A DNA stretch of 64,000 bases, taken from positions 135,984,854 through 136,048,853 of the forward strand of contig JAIOJX010000031.1 of NCBI GenBank assembly GCA_022376925.1, read 5' to 3'. Within the stretch, counting starts at the first letter, position 1, and the number at the start of each line of letters is the position of its first letter. The notes under the pieces were generated by a model. It had not been told where the DNA came from and did no database searches. It saw nothing but the letters and a program-made list of their open reading frames with translations. Both the position numbers and the translations under genes were made by a program. This document shows positions 1-11,480 of the stretch, one piece after another. This DNA comes from Tragulus kanchil (Eukaryota > Chordata > Mammalia > Artiodactyla > Tragulidae).

Positions 1-94
1 CCACGGCACGTGGGATCTTCCCAGGCCAGGGATTGAACTGGCGCCCCTTGTACTGCAAGGCGGTGTCCTTACCAACTGGGTCACCAGGGAAGCC
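1..94 (-). mobile_element. CHR-like tRNA-Glu SINE head (cut by window edge)
   Basis: Reverse complement of the SINE head with the B box GGTTCGAT-type block (here GTTCAATCCC). It ends at GGGAAGCC. The body lies left of base 1. Confidence 0.85.
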
Positions 95-390
95 TCCACC
101 TTACTCTTCTTATCACATCTTCCCATTATAGCTATATTACCATTTTGATGAGGTCAATATTGTGTTTATATTATTCATTATGTAAACTATTTCACTTTTC
201 TTGTACATTGTTTTCCTCAAAGAGATTGATTCTCTTTCTTCATTTGCTTAGTTTTCATTACTAACTGAACCCAAACTCTCTCCTAGTTGGGTAAATCTTT
301 CAGAATGTTTATACATATCAATTTTATCTTCTTGAAGAAATTCTTCAAGAAAGTCTTATCTATGCTCCAATCTGATATGGTTGTTTTCTA

Positions 391-2704
391 GGCCTAGTGC
401 ACAATTATCATCTTGAGATCTCTTGTCAACATGATGCTGGAAATGCTCCTCGTCTCTCTCTTGAGCTGGACCCTGTGTTCTAGGTTCAGGATACTTCCTT
501 CGTTTACTTCTTCATTGGATGCATGTATCTTGCAGTAGCTTCCTGAGACATGGAGTATGGGTAGCAAATTTTTTAAGATCCCAAATATCAGAAAGTGTCT
601 TGAGTCTTTCTTCACATTAAATATTAGTGTGACTGAGTGAAGATTTGATTTCCTCTAGTATTTTAAAGGGTAAAATTCTATATCCCAACTATTGGTGCCA
701 CTGCTAAGAAAATTCTGTACCACTTTTTATAGTTATTTGAAGTTGTTGCTCATTCACATAAAGTGAAATACACAGATTTTAAGTGCACAGCTGGATGACC
801 CACACCACAATCAAGACACAGAAAATTTCACATTCTCCTCTCCAGTCAATCCCTTCCCACCCTACCAGCAATATTATTCTACCATCGTAAGATTTAGTTT
901 GCCTATTCTTGAACTTCATACAAGTAGCATCGTATAGTATGTACTGTTTTGTGTCTAGCTTCTTTCATTCAACATGTTTTTGAAATTCATTAATGTTGCT
1001 CAATACACAAGTAGTTTGTTCCTTGCTGGGTAGCACGACTGTGCCATTTTGATCATTTCCTCTGAACAGTTGAAGGATTTCCTTCTAACCAAAGAGATAT
1101 ATTATTTGTGATAATATCTAGTTTTAACTATTCACTAGGTTGAGAATTTGTTTGGACAGTTCAGTATGGAAACTCAGTGCCCTTAGGTTTGAGGAAATTA
1201 CTTGAATTACTTCACTGATGACTTCCTTCTTCATCTTCTATGTTTTTTTCCTGTAACATCAACTATTTATATATGTTTACCTCAAACTGGTCCTCTAAAT
1301 TCCTTATGTTTCTTATTCTATATTTTCATCTCTTTTCCTATTGCTATACATTCTGATACATTTCTTCAATTTTAACTATCAGATTTCTGTTAAAGTTTAA
1401 CATTTATGCAAATCATATAGACACACAAATACATACATATACATATATATAGAGAGAGAGATTCTCATTTTAAAGTTCATTTTCAGGTACTTTTTGCCAT
1501 TTTTTCCTTTTAAGAAAGGAACTTTGTTTTACCCTTATTCTGAGCTCATGCATGTGAGGCCTAGTGCACAATTATCATCTTGAGATCTCTTGTCAACATG
1601 ATGCTGGAAATGCTCCTCGCTCTCTTGAGCTGGACCCTGTGTTCTAGGTTCAGGATACTTCCTTCGTTTACTTCTTCATTGGATGCATGTATCTTGCAGT
1701 AGCTTCCTGAGACATGGAGTATGGGTAGCAAATTTTTTAAGATCCCAAATATCAGAAAGTGTCTTGAGTCTTTCTTCACATTAAATATTAGTGTGACTGA
1801 GTGAAGATTTGATTTCCTCTAGTATTTTAAAGGGTAAAATTCTATATCCCAACTATTGGTGCCACTGCTAAGAAAATTCTGTACCACTTTTTATAGTTAT
1901 TTGAAGTTGTTGCTCATTCACATAAAGTGAAATACACAGATTTTAAGTGCACAGCTGGATGACCCACACCACAATCAAGACACAGAAAATTTCACATTCT
2001 CCTCTCCAGTCAATCCCTTCCCACCCTACCAGCAATATTATTCTACCATCGTAAGATTTAGTTTGCCTATTCTTGAACTTCATACAAGTAGCATCGTATA
2101 GTATGTACTGTTTTGTGTCTAGCTTCTTTCATTCAACATGTTTTTGAAATTCATTAATGTTGCTCAATACACAAGTAGTTTGTTCCTTGCTGGGTAGCAC
2201 GCACTGTGCCATTTTGATCATTTCCTCTGAACAGTTGAAGGATTTCCTTCTAACCAAAGAGATATATTATTTGTGATAATATCTAGTTTTAACTATTCAC
2301 TAGGTTGAGAATTTGTTTGGACAGTTCAGTATGGAAACTCAGTGCCCTTAGGTTTGAGGAAATTACTTGAATTACTTCACTGATGACTTCCTTCTTCATC
2401 TTCTATGTTTTTTTCCTGTAACATCAACTATTTATATATGTTTACCTCAAACTGGTCCTCTAAATTCCTTATGTTTCTTATTCTATATTTTCATCTCTTT
2501 TCCTATTGCTATACATTCTGATACATTTCTTCAATTTTAACTATCAGATTTCTGTTAAAGTTTAACATTTATGCAAATCATATAGACACACAAATACATA
2601 CATATACATATATATAGAGAGAGAGATTCTCATTTTAAAGTTCATTTTTCAGGTACTTTTTTGCCATCTTCAATTTCCTTTTAAGAAAAAGGAACTTTGT
2701 TTTA
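391..2704. repeat. Tandem duplication D1 (1.14 kb x2)
   Basis: Copy A is 391-1531 and copy B 1558-2704, separated by 26 bp of unrelated sequence. The copies are nearly identical. Differences concentrate in the last 60 bp of copy A, where T/A homopolymers are shortened and a few bases are lost compared with the continuation of copy B. The content is old LINE-like intronic DNA. Probable unmerged contig overlap. Confidence 0.92.
640..1400 (-). mobile_element. Old LINE-like DNA, antisense
   Basis: The stretch resembles antisense ancient L1 3' text: CACACCACAATCAAGACACAG, GTTTGCCTATTCTTGAACTTC, then TGTGTCTAGCTTCTTTCATTC. It is strongly diverged. Repeated at about 1800-2560 (D1). The family is not asserted. 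Confidence 0.45.
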
Positions 2705-3600
2705 TTATTACCACAACTTTTCTTACAAATATTATGGCAGTTTTCATTTTTTCTTTATCTTGCAAAAAATCATCCAAGTTACAGGGTTTTTTTTGCCTTT
2801 ATGAAAGCCTGATTGGAGAATTCAGTATTTACCATCTCTTCCCTCATGCCCTCAATGATGTCTCATTTTTCCGAGATCAGAGACTCTCTTTTGCCTTATG
2901 TTTTTTTAAAGGATAAACTTGGAGGGCGGGGAGATCAGGGTAAACAAGCTATTAAAACAAAGACCTTCAAATAATGCTTTTCAGCCTCACTTTAACCTCT
3001 ACACCTGACCTTATGGCAGATATGAAACAAAAGCCAAGTCTGTCTTAGCTTTTCCAAAGCAGCTTACAATTTACGTTTCTTGGGTCTACTAAAGAAATTA
3101 TCAGTTTCCAGAATTTTGCTGCTTCTCCCATTCCTTGTATTTGTGGGACTTTGACCCCCAAAAAGCTCCTCAGGTGGGGTCAAGGATATACCTATGTCTG
3201 ATTTGGGTCTCTGTATAGCTGTAAACAACAAAACAACAAAATAAAAATAATTAATTAAAAAAAAATCCCTTTCCTGTCATTCTACTAGGTACTGGGGATA
3301 GTGCAGAGCTAGATGTGTTTTATTCAAGCCACCATCTTTAACTTGAGGTCAACATTAATTCTCTATGTTCATTAATAAAATATTCAGAATTGTCTGATAT
3401 ATTTTAATCTGTAAAAATGTCACTCTTATATTACTAATATCAAGAATAATCATATCCTCCCATGTGCAAAATGAAAATTTGTTTTAAACCAACCAGAAAT
3501 TATTAAGGTTTAATGGTTGACTTTTATGATAATGTTATTACCTAGATGTCTAAAAAGATTTCCTTTTCAGCCTTTCTTCCTCCTATTTTTTTCAAAATAT
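2705..3600. other. Unassigned single-copy intron
   Basis: AT-rich, no recognisable exon, repeat family or RNA gene. Contains a short A-rich tract at 3230-3265. It is one of the unduplicated spans. Confidence 0.6.
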
Positions 3601-5745
3601 AGAAAATAATAAAGTCAATCAAAAATGTGCTTTTAGACACACTGTACGGTTTTCCTTATTAAAATAAAGGGAAAGTGTGCTTCAAATTCTTCAAGTGCCC
3701 TATGAGCAGGAAAAAATACTAAATTTAAGTGGCTACTAAATACTAAGAAGCATATCAAAGAAGTCTATTGTAAAATATATAGACAGCTTAAATGTTGATA
3801 TTTCTTACTAGTATTATATTTAGAAAACATGATCTGCCTTCAGGGTTGGTAAAGTACAGCCAAGGAGCAAAATCTGGTCTGCCACCTGTTTTTACATAGT
3901 CTTACTGGAACACAGCCATGCCCATTCATTTACATATTCTCTATGGCTGCTTTCCAGACACAATGACTGAGCAGAGAAGCTATGACAGAGACTTTATAGT
4001 CCAGAAAGCCTAAAACATTATCTGAGTCTTAACAGAAAAAGCTTGCTGACTGCCCCCGTCCCTGACCTACATTAAAAGATTCTATTTTATTATACAAAAA
4101 TTTCTTTGAGGTCTTCTTTGTTTGTAAGTATATCTTATTCTAGAAATAGCTTTCATAAAACTTTTCTATAATAAACTAAAAATACCTGAAAAAAAATTAT
4201 AGCCAAATAAATGCCTCTGTTTTCAGGTTAACATGAAATAAAAGATCTAAACCTGAAAATACAGAGTACTAGAACAACTACAGGGCCTTCGTTTTCTCCA
4301 AATAAAAGCCCATCATTATCTATTTCCTCTTCTCTGACCCACCACCAGAAGCATTCCTTTTCCATTCTTTGGGTTATATTCCCTTTATGTCAACTGTAAA
4401 GAATGTTCCATTCTCTGGCCCAAGCAGTATTTCCCTTTTCTTTTTTTTTCTCTGTTGGACTTCTCTTTACCTAGTTTCCCTTCTGAAATAGTCACTGGCA
4501 TATATTTTCTGGTCATCCCATTATTAAAAGAGCACATTCAAATTGCGAAAACAACTCATAAACTCTCTGGAAGAACAGCATAATAGATGCAAAGAAAAAA
4601 AGTATTCAAATTAGCCAAGGAATTAAGGAGTATCCAAGCACAGTCTTCACAGAATATACTCCAAGACTTCTTCTTAAAAGAAAATAATAAAGTCAAACAA
4701 AAATGTGCTTTTAGACACACTGTACGGTTTTCCTTATTAAAATAAAGGGAAAGTGTGCTTCAAATTCTTCAAGTGCCCTATGAGCAGGAAAAAATACTAA
4801 ATTTAAGTGGCTACTAAATACTAAGAAGCATATCAAAGAAGTCTATTGTAAAATATATAGACAGCTTAAATGTTGATATTTCTTACTAGTATTATATTTA
4901 GAAAACATGATCTGCCTTCAGGGTTGGTAAAGTACAGCCAAGGAGCAAAATCTGGTCTGCCACCTGTTTTTACATAGTCTTACTGGAACACAGCCATGCC
5001 CATTCATTTACATATTCTCTATGGCTGCTTTCCAGACACAATGACTGAGCAGAGAAGCTATGACAGAGACTTTATAGTCCAGAAAGCCTAAAACATTATC
5101 TGAGTCTTAACAGAAAAAGCTTGCTGACTGCCCCCGTCCCTGACCTACATTAAAAGATTCTATTTTATTATACAAAAATTTCTTTGAGGTCTTCTTTGTT
5201 TGTAAGTATATCTTATTCTAGAAATAGCTTTCATAAAACTTTTCTATAATAAACTAAAAATACCTGAAAAAAAATTATAGCCAAATAAATGCCTCTGTTT
5301 TCAGGTTAACATGAAATAAAAGATCTAAACCTGAAAATACAGAGTACTAGAACAACTACAGGGCCTTCGTTTTCTCCAAATAAAAGCCCATCATTATCTA
5401 TTTCCTCTTCTCTGACCCACCACCAGAAGCATTCCTTTTCCATTCTTTGGGTTATATTCCCTTTATGTCAACTGTAAAGAATGTTCCATTCTCTGGCCCA
5501 AGCAGTATTTCCCTTTTCTTTTTTTTTCTCTGTTGGACTTCTCTTTACCTAGTTTCCCTTCTGAAATAGTCACTGGCATATATTTTCTGGTCATCCCATT
5601 ATTAAAAGAGCACATTCAAATTGCGAAAACAACTCATAAACTCTCTGGAAGAACAGCATAATAGATGCAAAGAAAAAAAGTATTCAAATTAGCCAAGGAA
5701 TTAAGGAGTATCCAAGCACAGTCTTCACAGAATATACTCCAAGAC
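3601..5745. repeat. Tandem duplication D2 (1.07 kb x2)
   Basis: Copy A is 3601-4667 and copy B 4679-5745, each 1067 bp, with an 11-bp spacer. I see one substitution, near the start. Both contain the whole hAT-like repeat, with identical flanks, which excludes independent insertion. Probable unmerged contig overlap. Confidence 0.93.
3843..4068 (+). mobile_element. Ancient nonautonomous hAT-like DNA transposon (MER class)
   Basis: Recognisable mammalian repeat text: AAATCTGGTCTGCCACCTGT, TACTGGAACACAGCCATGCC, CATTTACATATTCTCTATGG and AGCTTGCTGACTGCCCC. About 225 bp. It belongs to the widespread GCAAACTA...TTTGCTGACC family; I do not assert the exact name. Repeated at 4921-5146 (D2). Confidence 0.65.
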
Positions 5746-6153
5746 ATTATAAACCTTAATCCTTAAGCCACACAATATTAAGAAATCTTTAACTTTGATA
5801 AAAGCTATTAAGGTGAAGTTATTTACCCCAATAATATTAACTTTATTCAAACAGAAGCAAAAAAACAGAGAGAAATGGTGAACAGGTAAAAAATTCTCAG
5901 TGTCTAAAACATGTTTATGGTTGAATACCTAAGACTGAATGCCTGAAAAAAGCAAAGTGTAACTCCCAAATAACGTAAGAAATTTTAAATGTATTTCACT
6001 GAAGATGAAATTATTTTAATAGAGGTTTTCATGATGTCTAATGACATTTATTTTTAACTAAAGTACACTTGATTTACTTGCTACCCATTTTTAAAGAATT
6101 ACAGAAAGCAACTATCTTATTCATTTAATTACTAGCTTGAAAGTTTCACTTTA
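5746..6153. other. Unassigned single-copy intron
   Basis: AT-rich sequence between D2 and a SINE. Nothing recognised. Confidence 0.6.
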
Positions 6154-6170
6154 AAAAAGATATTCATGGG

Positions 6171-6503
6171 GGCTTCCCCTGGTGGTCCAGTGGGTAAGGA
6201 CACCACCTTGCAGTGCAAGGGGCGCCAGTTCGATCCCTGGCCTGGGAAGATCCCACGTGCCGCGGAGCGGCTGGACCCATGTGTCCAATTACCGAGCCGG
6301 AGCTCTGGAGCGCATGCGCCCAGAGCCAGCGCTCTGCAATGACAGATGCCACCGTGATGGGAGGCCCACAGGAGCCAAAGAACAAAGACGGATGAAAATG
6401 GAGAAATGAAAGACCAATGGAAGTGGCCCGCCTGCTCCCCTCCTTCCCCAACCCGACCCCCACCCGAAAATAAATAAATAAATAAATCTTAAAAAAAAAA
6501 AAA
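6171..6503 (+). mobile_element. CHR-like tRNA-Glu SINE, full length
   Basis: The head resembles tRNA-Glu (A box around TGGTCCAGTGG, B box GTTCGATCCC). A ~220-bp body follows (GGAGCGCATGCGCCCAGAGC), then a C-rich stretch, (AAAT)n and AAATCTTAAAA tail. Target-site duplication AAAAAGATATTCATGGG at 6154-6170 and about 6499-6515. About 330 bp, GAGCC (not GGGCC) subtype. Confidence 0.92.
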
Positions 6504-6515
6504 GATATTCATGGG

Positions 6516-7185
6516 CATATGGGGGTTTATTATACTATTCTTTGTACTTTTGTGTGATCTTTAAAATTTCCACGATAAAAGTTTTTTAAAAAAATAAAGA
6601 AAAAGAGAAGCTAGTTGATGGTTAAAAACAAGTTATTGAATAATAAAAAAAATAAGTTATTGGTAGATAAACTACTTATCCAAAGAAAAAAGAAAATCTA
6701 TAAGTAGGCTATTAATATGTTTTAGACAAAAAAGAATTCACCTTACTATCTAAGAAGAATTCACCTTAGCTTTTGGTACCAAAGAACACTGAAAATTCTT
6801 ACTGAAGAACACTTTTAATACTAAATTTTTGAAGTTTGAAATAAGTCTTTAACAGAACTCAGATTTATTTTTTAAAAAAAGTATAACTATTTTAATAGAC
6901 TTATTCAGGATCTCATACAAATATTATTATCTCTGAGCTTTATTTACTACCATCAGTTTAAAAGAAGGTGAATTTTACCTAATTTAAGCCTTTGTTTTTC
7001 CAGTAAGAATCAAATTTACATGATTTTTTTTTTTTTTAAAACAAGTATCTACCTGAGAGGTAATGCTTTAACAAACAAAATATAAGCTGGAATTTTAAGT
7101 CTAAGCGTTTCTTCACTACTATCTAATTAAGATATTAGAAAACTTTAATACTTGAAAAAAACAAACTGCTCAGATTTACTCATAC
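6516..7185. other. Intron 3 beside exon 3
   Basis: AT-rich intron downstream (in gene sense) of exon 3. No last coding exon of C16orf87 was found in this stretch or further left. Confidence 0.7.
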
Positions 7186-7368
7186 CTCTTTCTTCCTCAT
7201 GTTTTTTGGCAGATGCACTTTTAGGTCTTCCTCTTCCTCGTCTGATATGATCTGAATGGCTGTTACTTCGAGACCTCTTTCTGTTTTCTAAATCTTTATT
7301 TACTGTAGAATTTATCTTCTCTCGCCTAACTCTCTCTGTTCGCCTCCTCTTGGCCTCATGCTTGTTTT
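7186..7368 (-). CDS. C16orf87: C16orf87 exon 3 (residues ~55-116)
   Basis: The acceptor ATACAG (AG at 7370-7369) is followed by 183 nt ending in GAAAGAG before the donor GTATGAG (GT at 7185-7184). In phase with exon 2 it reads [20 protein letters not shown], then [20 protein letters not shown], then [20 protein letters not shown] and RE. The segment is strongly basic, with likely nuclear-localisation clusters (KRRR, RKRSRS) and a GRGRP motif resembling an AT-hook core. It ends with one base of a split Glu codon, so another exon must follow to the left. This exon is not duplicated. Confidence 0.93.
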
Positions 7369-7370
7369 CT

Positions 7371-8452
7371 GTATGGATGAATAAAAGTGATATATTTTAG
7401 GGCTTTAGCAAGAAATGTTTGCCCATGTTCTTACTGCTTTCTTCTTTTTTTTTTTCCAAATAGCACTAGAGTTTGCTGTCTGGCATATTTTATAAAATTA
7501 TAAGCATAACATCTATGTCCCTCTCACCCATGCAGGAAAAAAAAAGAAACTCAACAGAATTCAGATCCGCATTAACACATAAGGTAGGAAGCATTTATAA
7601 CAGAAAACAAGTTCTCTACTTGATACTTTTAATTCCAGCCCCTGTAAATGCACATAATTCCACAACAACCTTTCTGCCTTTTTCCTTCTTTTTGTTTCTA
7701 AGCTAAAAATGGTGAAGTATTACAAAAGCAAAATAAATACCCCATTCCTTTTTTCCTCCTACTCAAATTACAGACAGAAATATATAAGATACACAGAAGT
7801 AAAACTGACCTTAGCCATATTATATTAAGGTTACAAAAAAAAAAAAACCCAGAAAGTATCTAGGGAAAACATAAAAACAATACAGAAGTAAGCAGTTTTT
7901 ACTTTAGCCACAGATAAGGTCATTTCTAACATTCTAAGAGCAAGTTTATCCCAAATGGAATCCAACAGGGAAACTTTAATTATGCTTTAAGGGTGATTTA
8001 ATTAAAGTAAGAAAATTACCCAAATGCCTAAAATAATGGTAGTCAAGGGGCAAAACAAGATCCTAAGCACTAAAGGGGACGATTTAAAAGGCTATATAAG
8101 CTAAGTATGCTTAATAGGCTACTATAGGTAAAATTAAGCAAAATACTAATAGTTATTTACAAATACCATAGACTTGGAGAATTAATTCCAGGTCTCAGAT
8201 TAGACATATACCAGATAATGCAAGAATATTTAATTACTCCAGATTTATGAAAGTTATTAGTTTAACATATAATTTTCAAGGAATAAAGAAAGAAAAATAG
8301 AGTCAAAAGAGATATGACCCATACACAATGTGAGGACCTTATTTGGAATTTGTTTTTAAAACCATTTATGGGAAACCTGAAAATGTCAGCACATATTTTA
8401 TATTACAGAATTATTTATTTTTATTGTGCTCAAGTTAAAAAAAAACCTATTT
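7371..8452. other. Intron 2, exon-3-proximal
   Basis: AT-rich intron. A polypyrimidine tract in gene sense precedes the exon 3 acceptor. Nothing else recognised. Confidence 0.65.
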
Positions 8453-8578
8453 ATTTATTTATTTATTTGGCTGTGCCAGGTTTTAGCATGCAGAATGTAG
8501 TTCCCCTGATCAGAGACTGAATGCAGGCCCCCTGCAATGGGAGCACAGAGACCTAGCCATAGGACCACCAGGGAAGTC
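8453..8578 (-). mobile_element. Old CHR-type SINE
   Basis: (TTTA)n at the left, GGCTGTGCCAGGTTTTAGCA and a terminal CCACCAGGGAAGTC identify an older, shorter member of the same tRNA-derived group, reversed. Confidence 0.75.
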
Positions 8579-8666
8579 TTCGTGCTTAATCTTTTAAAGA
8601 TCTATGTTTTAGAAACATATAATGAAGTATTTATAATTGAAATTACATGAGATTTGCTTTTACATG

Positions 8667-8878
8667 GTGTGTGTGTGAGAGTTGCTTAGTCATGTCCGAC
8701 TCTTTGCAACTGCATAGGATACAGGACTGCCAGTTCCTATATCCGTGGAATTCTCCAGGCAAGAATACTGGAGTCGGTGGTCATTCCCTTCTCTAGGGGA
8801 TCGTCCCAATCCAGGGATCAAGCCCAGGTCTCCTGCATTGTAGGCAGATTCTTTACCGTCTGAGCCATCAGGGAAGCC
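8667..8878 (-). mobile_element. Bov-tA SINE
   Basis: Reverse complement of Bov-tA: TTGCTTAGTCATGTCCGACTC, TCCAGGCAAGAATACTGGAG, AGGCAGATTCTTTACCGTC, ending GGGAAGCC. It contains a tRNA-Glu-like head joined to a BovB-derived 3' end, which is diagnostic of ruminants. Left side bounded by a short (GT)n. Confidence 0.88.
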
Positions 8879-9114
8879 ATTAAAATGATATACAAGAGAA
8901 GAAATAGATGTGGATGTGACAGAGCATGCTTAGAATTTCTCAAAAAAAATAAGAAATTGATCTAATTCCATTTATTCTGGCATCTAGCATTACTGTTGAA
9001 AGTTAAGAAAGCTTATTACTTTAGTGACTTTTTTTTAAATGAAGAGGCTTCAAACTTCTAATCCAATTCTGAAAATACAAAGAAATACTATGGTATATAA
9101 AAAACAACAGGAAG

Positions 9115-11480
9115 TTAGCATGTGATTCCAGTGTTATTAACTAAAGTACAGATTTTGTTCAAATTTCACAAAATTTTATGCTACTGTCCGCTATTTGTTT
9201 TCATACCTTATTCAAGATTTCACATTGTATTTAGCTGGACTGAGCAGTTTCAGCTGCATGCAACAAATTCTGATAATTTCTCTTTTCATTTTTGTTCTGT
9301 TACAAATATTTTCTAATTTTTCTTGTTACAGTTTCTTAGATATACTCATCATTTAAAAGTGGATATTTCAAAATAAAAGCTTAAAAAAAAAGTGGACATT
9401 TAATTTCCAAATACCTAGGTTTTTAAAGTACCCTTGATATTAATTTCTCATTTAAATGCTTTCTTCTTTGCAGTCACCGTGTTTTTCTAGTCTTAAATTG
9501 AACCTTGAGGCTTTCAATGGGTAAGACAAAGATCTCTCTTGGTAAATGTCACACTGAACTTAAAAATATGTAGGTTATTTTCAAATATCTTTTAATTTTG
9601 ATTTCTAACATAATTCCACAGTGATAAGAGAAAAGAACTTTGTATGATTTCAATACTTTTAGACCATGAAGTTTTTGCATCTTGTTTTATGTTCCTGGCT
9701 ATGTTACAGTGTCTCCCAGTTTATAATCTATAGGAGTTTGACTAGAATATGTACCCTGCTGTTGTGTGAAAATTGCATAAATCTTAATTATGTTGAATTG
9801 GCTCACAGGACTGGTCTACTATATCCTTCTACTTTTCTGTCTATCCATTCTATTAATTTTTGAGAGTTTGATACTGAAACGTCAAATAAAAATATCTTAA
9901 TGTATCTACTTTAAAATATGTAATATATAGTAGAATTATATGTAACTTTGTTCTATATTTTCTGAGTCTCCTATAAATGTGTTATCACACTTTCATAATT
10001 TAAAATATAAAAAAATTAAATAAAAAGTTGAAAGAAATAGTAACTTGTAACATTTTTACAGTATGCCTTTCAGAGTTTAACACTGAGTTTAAGTTTGTTC
10101 CTTCAGATACCACGCATCTCTGCAAACTTCTTCACAGCCAACTTCTCAAAATGGTATCTACACTTTGCCTCTGGTTTCTCACCTCCAATTCATTCATCAC
10201 TTCTTTCCAGTGCAGTTCCCAACTCAATGAAAATGATCAAAAAGAACAAAAAAGTGTCAGCAAATCTAACTGACACCTCTCTTCAATCATTTTAATTAGC
10301 ATGTGATTCCAGTGTTATTAACTAAAGTACAGATTTTGTTCAAATTTCACAAAATTTTATGCTACTGTCCGCTATTTGTTTTCATACCTTATTCAAGATT
10401 TCACATTGTATTTAGCTGGACTGAGCAGTTTCAGCTGCATGCAACAAATTCTGATAATTTCTCTTTTCATTTTTGTTCTGTTACAAATATTTTCTAATTT
10501 TTCTTGTTACAGTTTCTTAGATATACTCATCATTTAAAAGTGGATATTTCAAAATAAAAGCTTAAAAAAAAAGTGGACATTTAATTTCCAAATACCTAGG
10601 TTTTAAAGTACCCTTGATATTAATTTCTCATTTAAATGCTTTCTTCTTTGCAGTCACCGTGTTTTTCTAGTCTTAAATTGAACCTTGAGGCTTTCAATGG
10701 GTAAGACAAAGATCTCTCTTGGTAAATGTCACACTGAACTTAAAAATATGTAGGTTATTTTCAAATATCTTTTAATTTTGATTTCTAACATAATTCCACA
10801 GTGATAAGAGAAAAGAACTTTGTATGATTTCAATACTTTTAGACCATGAAGTTTTTGCATCTTGTTTTATGTTCCTGGCTATGTTACAGTGTCTCCCAGT
10901 TTATAATCTATAGGAGTTTGACTAGAATATGTACCCTGCTGTTGTGTGAAAATTGCATAAATCTTAATTATGTTGAATTGGCTCACAGGACTGGTCTACT
11001 ATATCCTTCTACTTTTCTGTCTATCCATTCTATTAATTTTTGAGAGTTTGATACTGAAACGTCAAATAAAAATATCTTAATGTATCTACTTTAAAATATG
11101 TAATATATAGTAGAATTATATGTAACTTTGTTCTATATTTTCTGAGTCTCCTATAAATGTGTTATCACACTTTCATAATTTAAAATATAAAAAAATTAAA
11201 TAAAAAGTTGAAAGAAATAGTAACTTGTAACATTTTTTACAGTATGCCTTTCAGAGTTTAACACTGAGTTTAAGTTTGTTCCTTCAGATACCCACGCATC
11301 TCTGCAAACTTCTTCACAGCCAACTTCTCAAAATGGTATCTACACTTTGCCTCTGGTTTCTCACCTCCAATTCATTCATCACTTCTTTCCAGTGCAGTTC
11401 CCAACTCAATGAAAATGATCAAAAAGAACAAAAAAGTGTCAGCAAATCTAACTGACACCTCTCTTCAATCATTTTAATTA
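9115..11480. repeat. Tandem duplication D3 (1.18 kb x2)
   Basis: Copy A is 9115-10298 and copy B 10296-11480. They join directly through a shared TTA. Differences are single-base homopolymer indels (a T run near 9421, a T run near 10059, one C near 10111). The right part of copy B is repeated again in D4. Confidence 0.93.
9120..10020 (-). mobile_element. Old LINE-1 fragment(s), antisense
   Basis: Reverse-oriented L1M-like text: TAACATAATTCCACAGTGATA, ACTTTGTATGATTTCAATAC, GAATATGTACCCTGCTGTTG and GTCTATCCATTCTATTAATT match the complement of L1 ORF2. The leading 200 bp resemble an L1M 3' region. Repeated at 10301-11200 (D3) and partly at 12143-12330 (D4). Confidence 0.6.

Noticed and set aside
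6182..6252. Functional tRNA-Glu gene
   Set aside because: Only the A and B boxes and outline are retained; the anticodon arm is altered and the tRNA-like head continues into the SINE body in every copy.
1..7185. Terminal coding exon of C16orf87
   Set aside because: No minus-strand segment matching the expected acidic-to-hydrophobic C-terminus was found; it should be outside the window.
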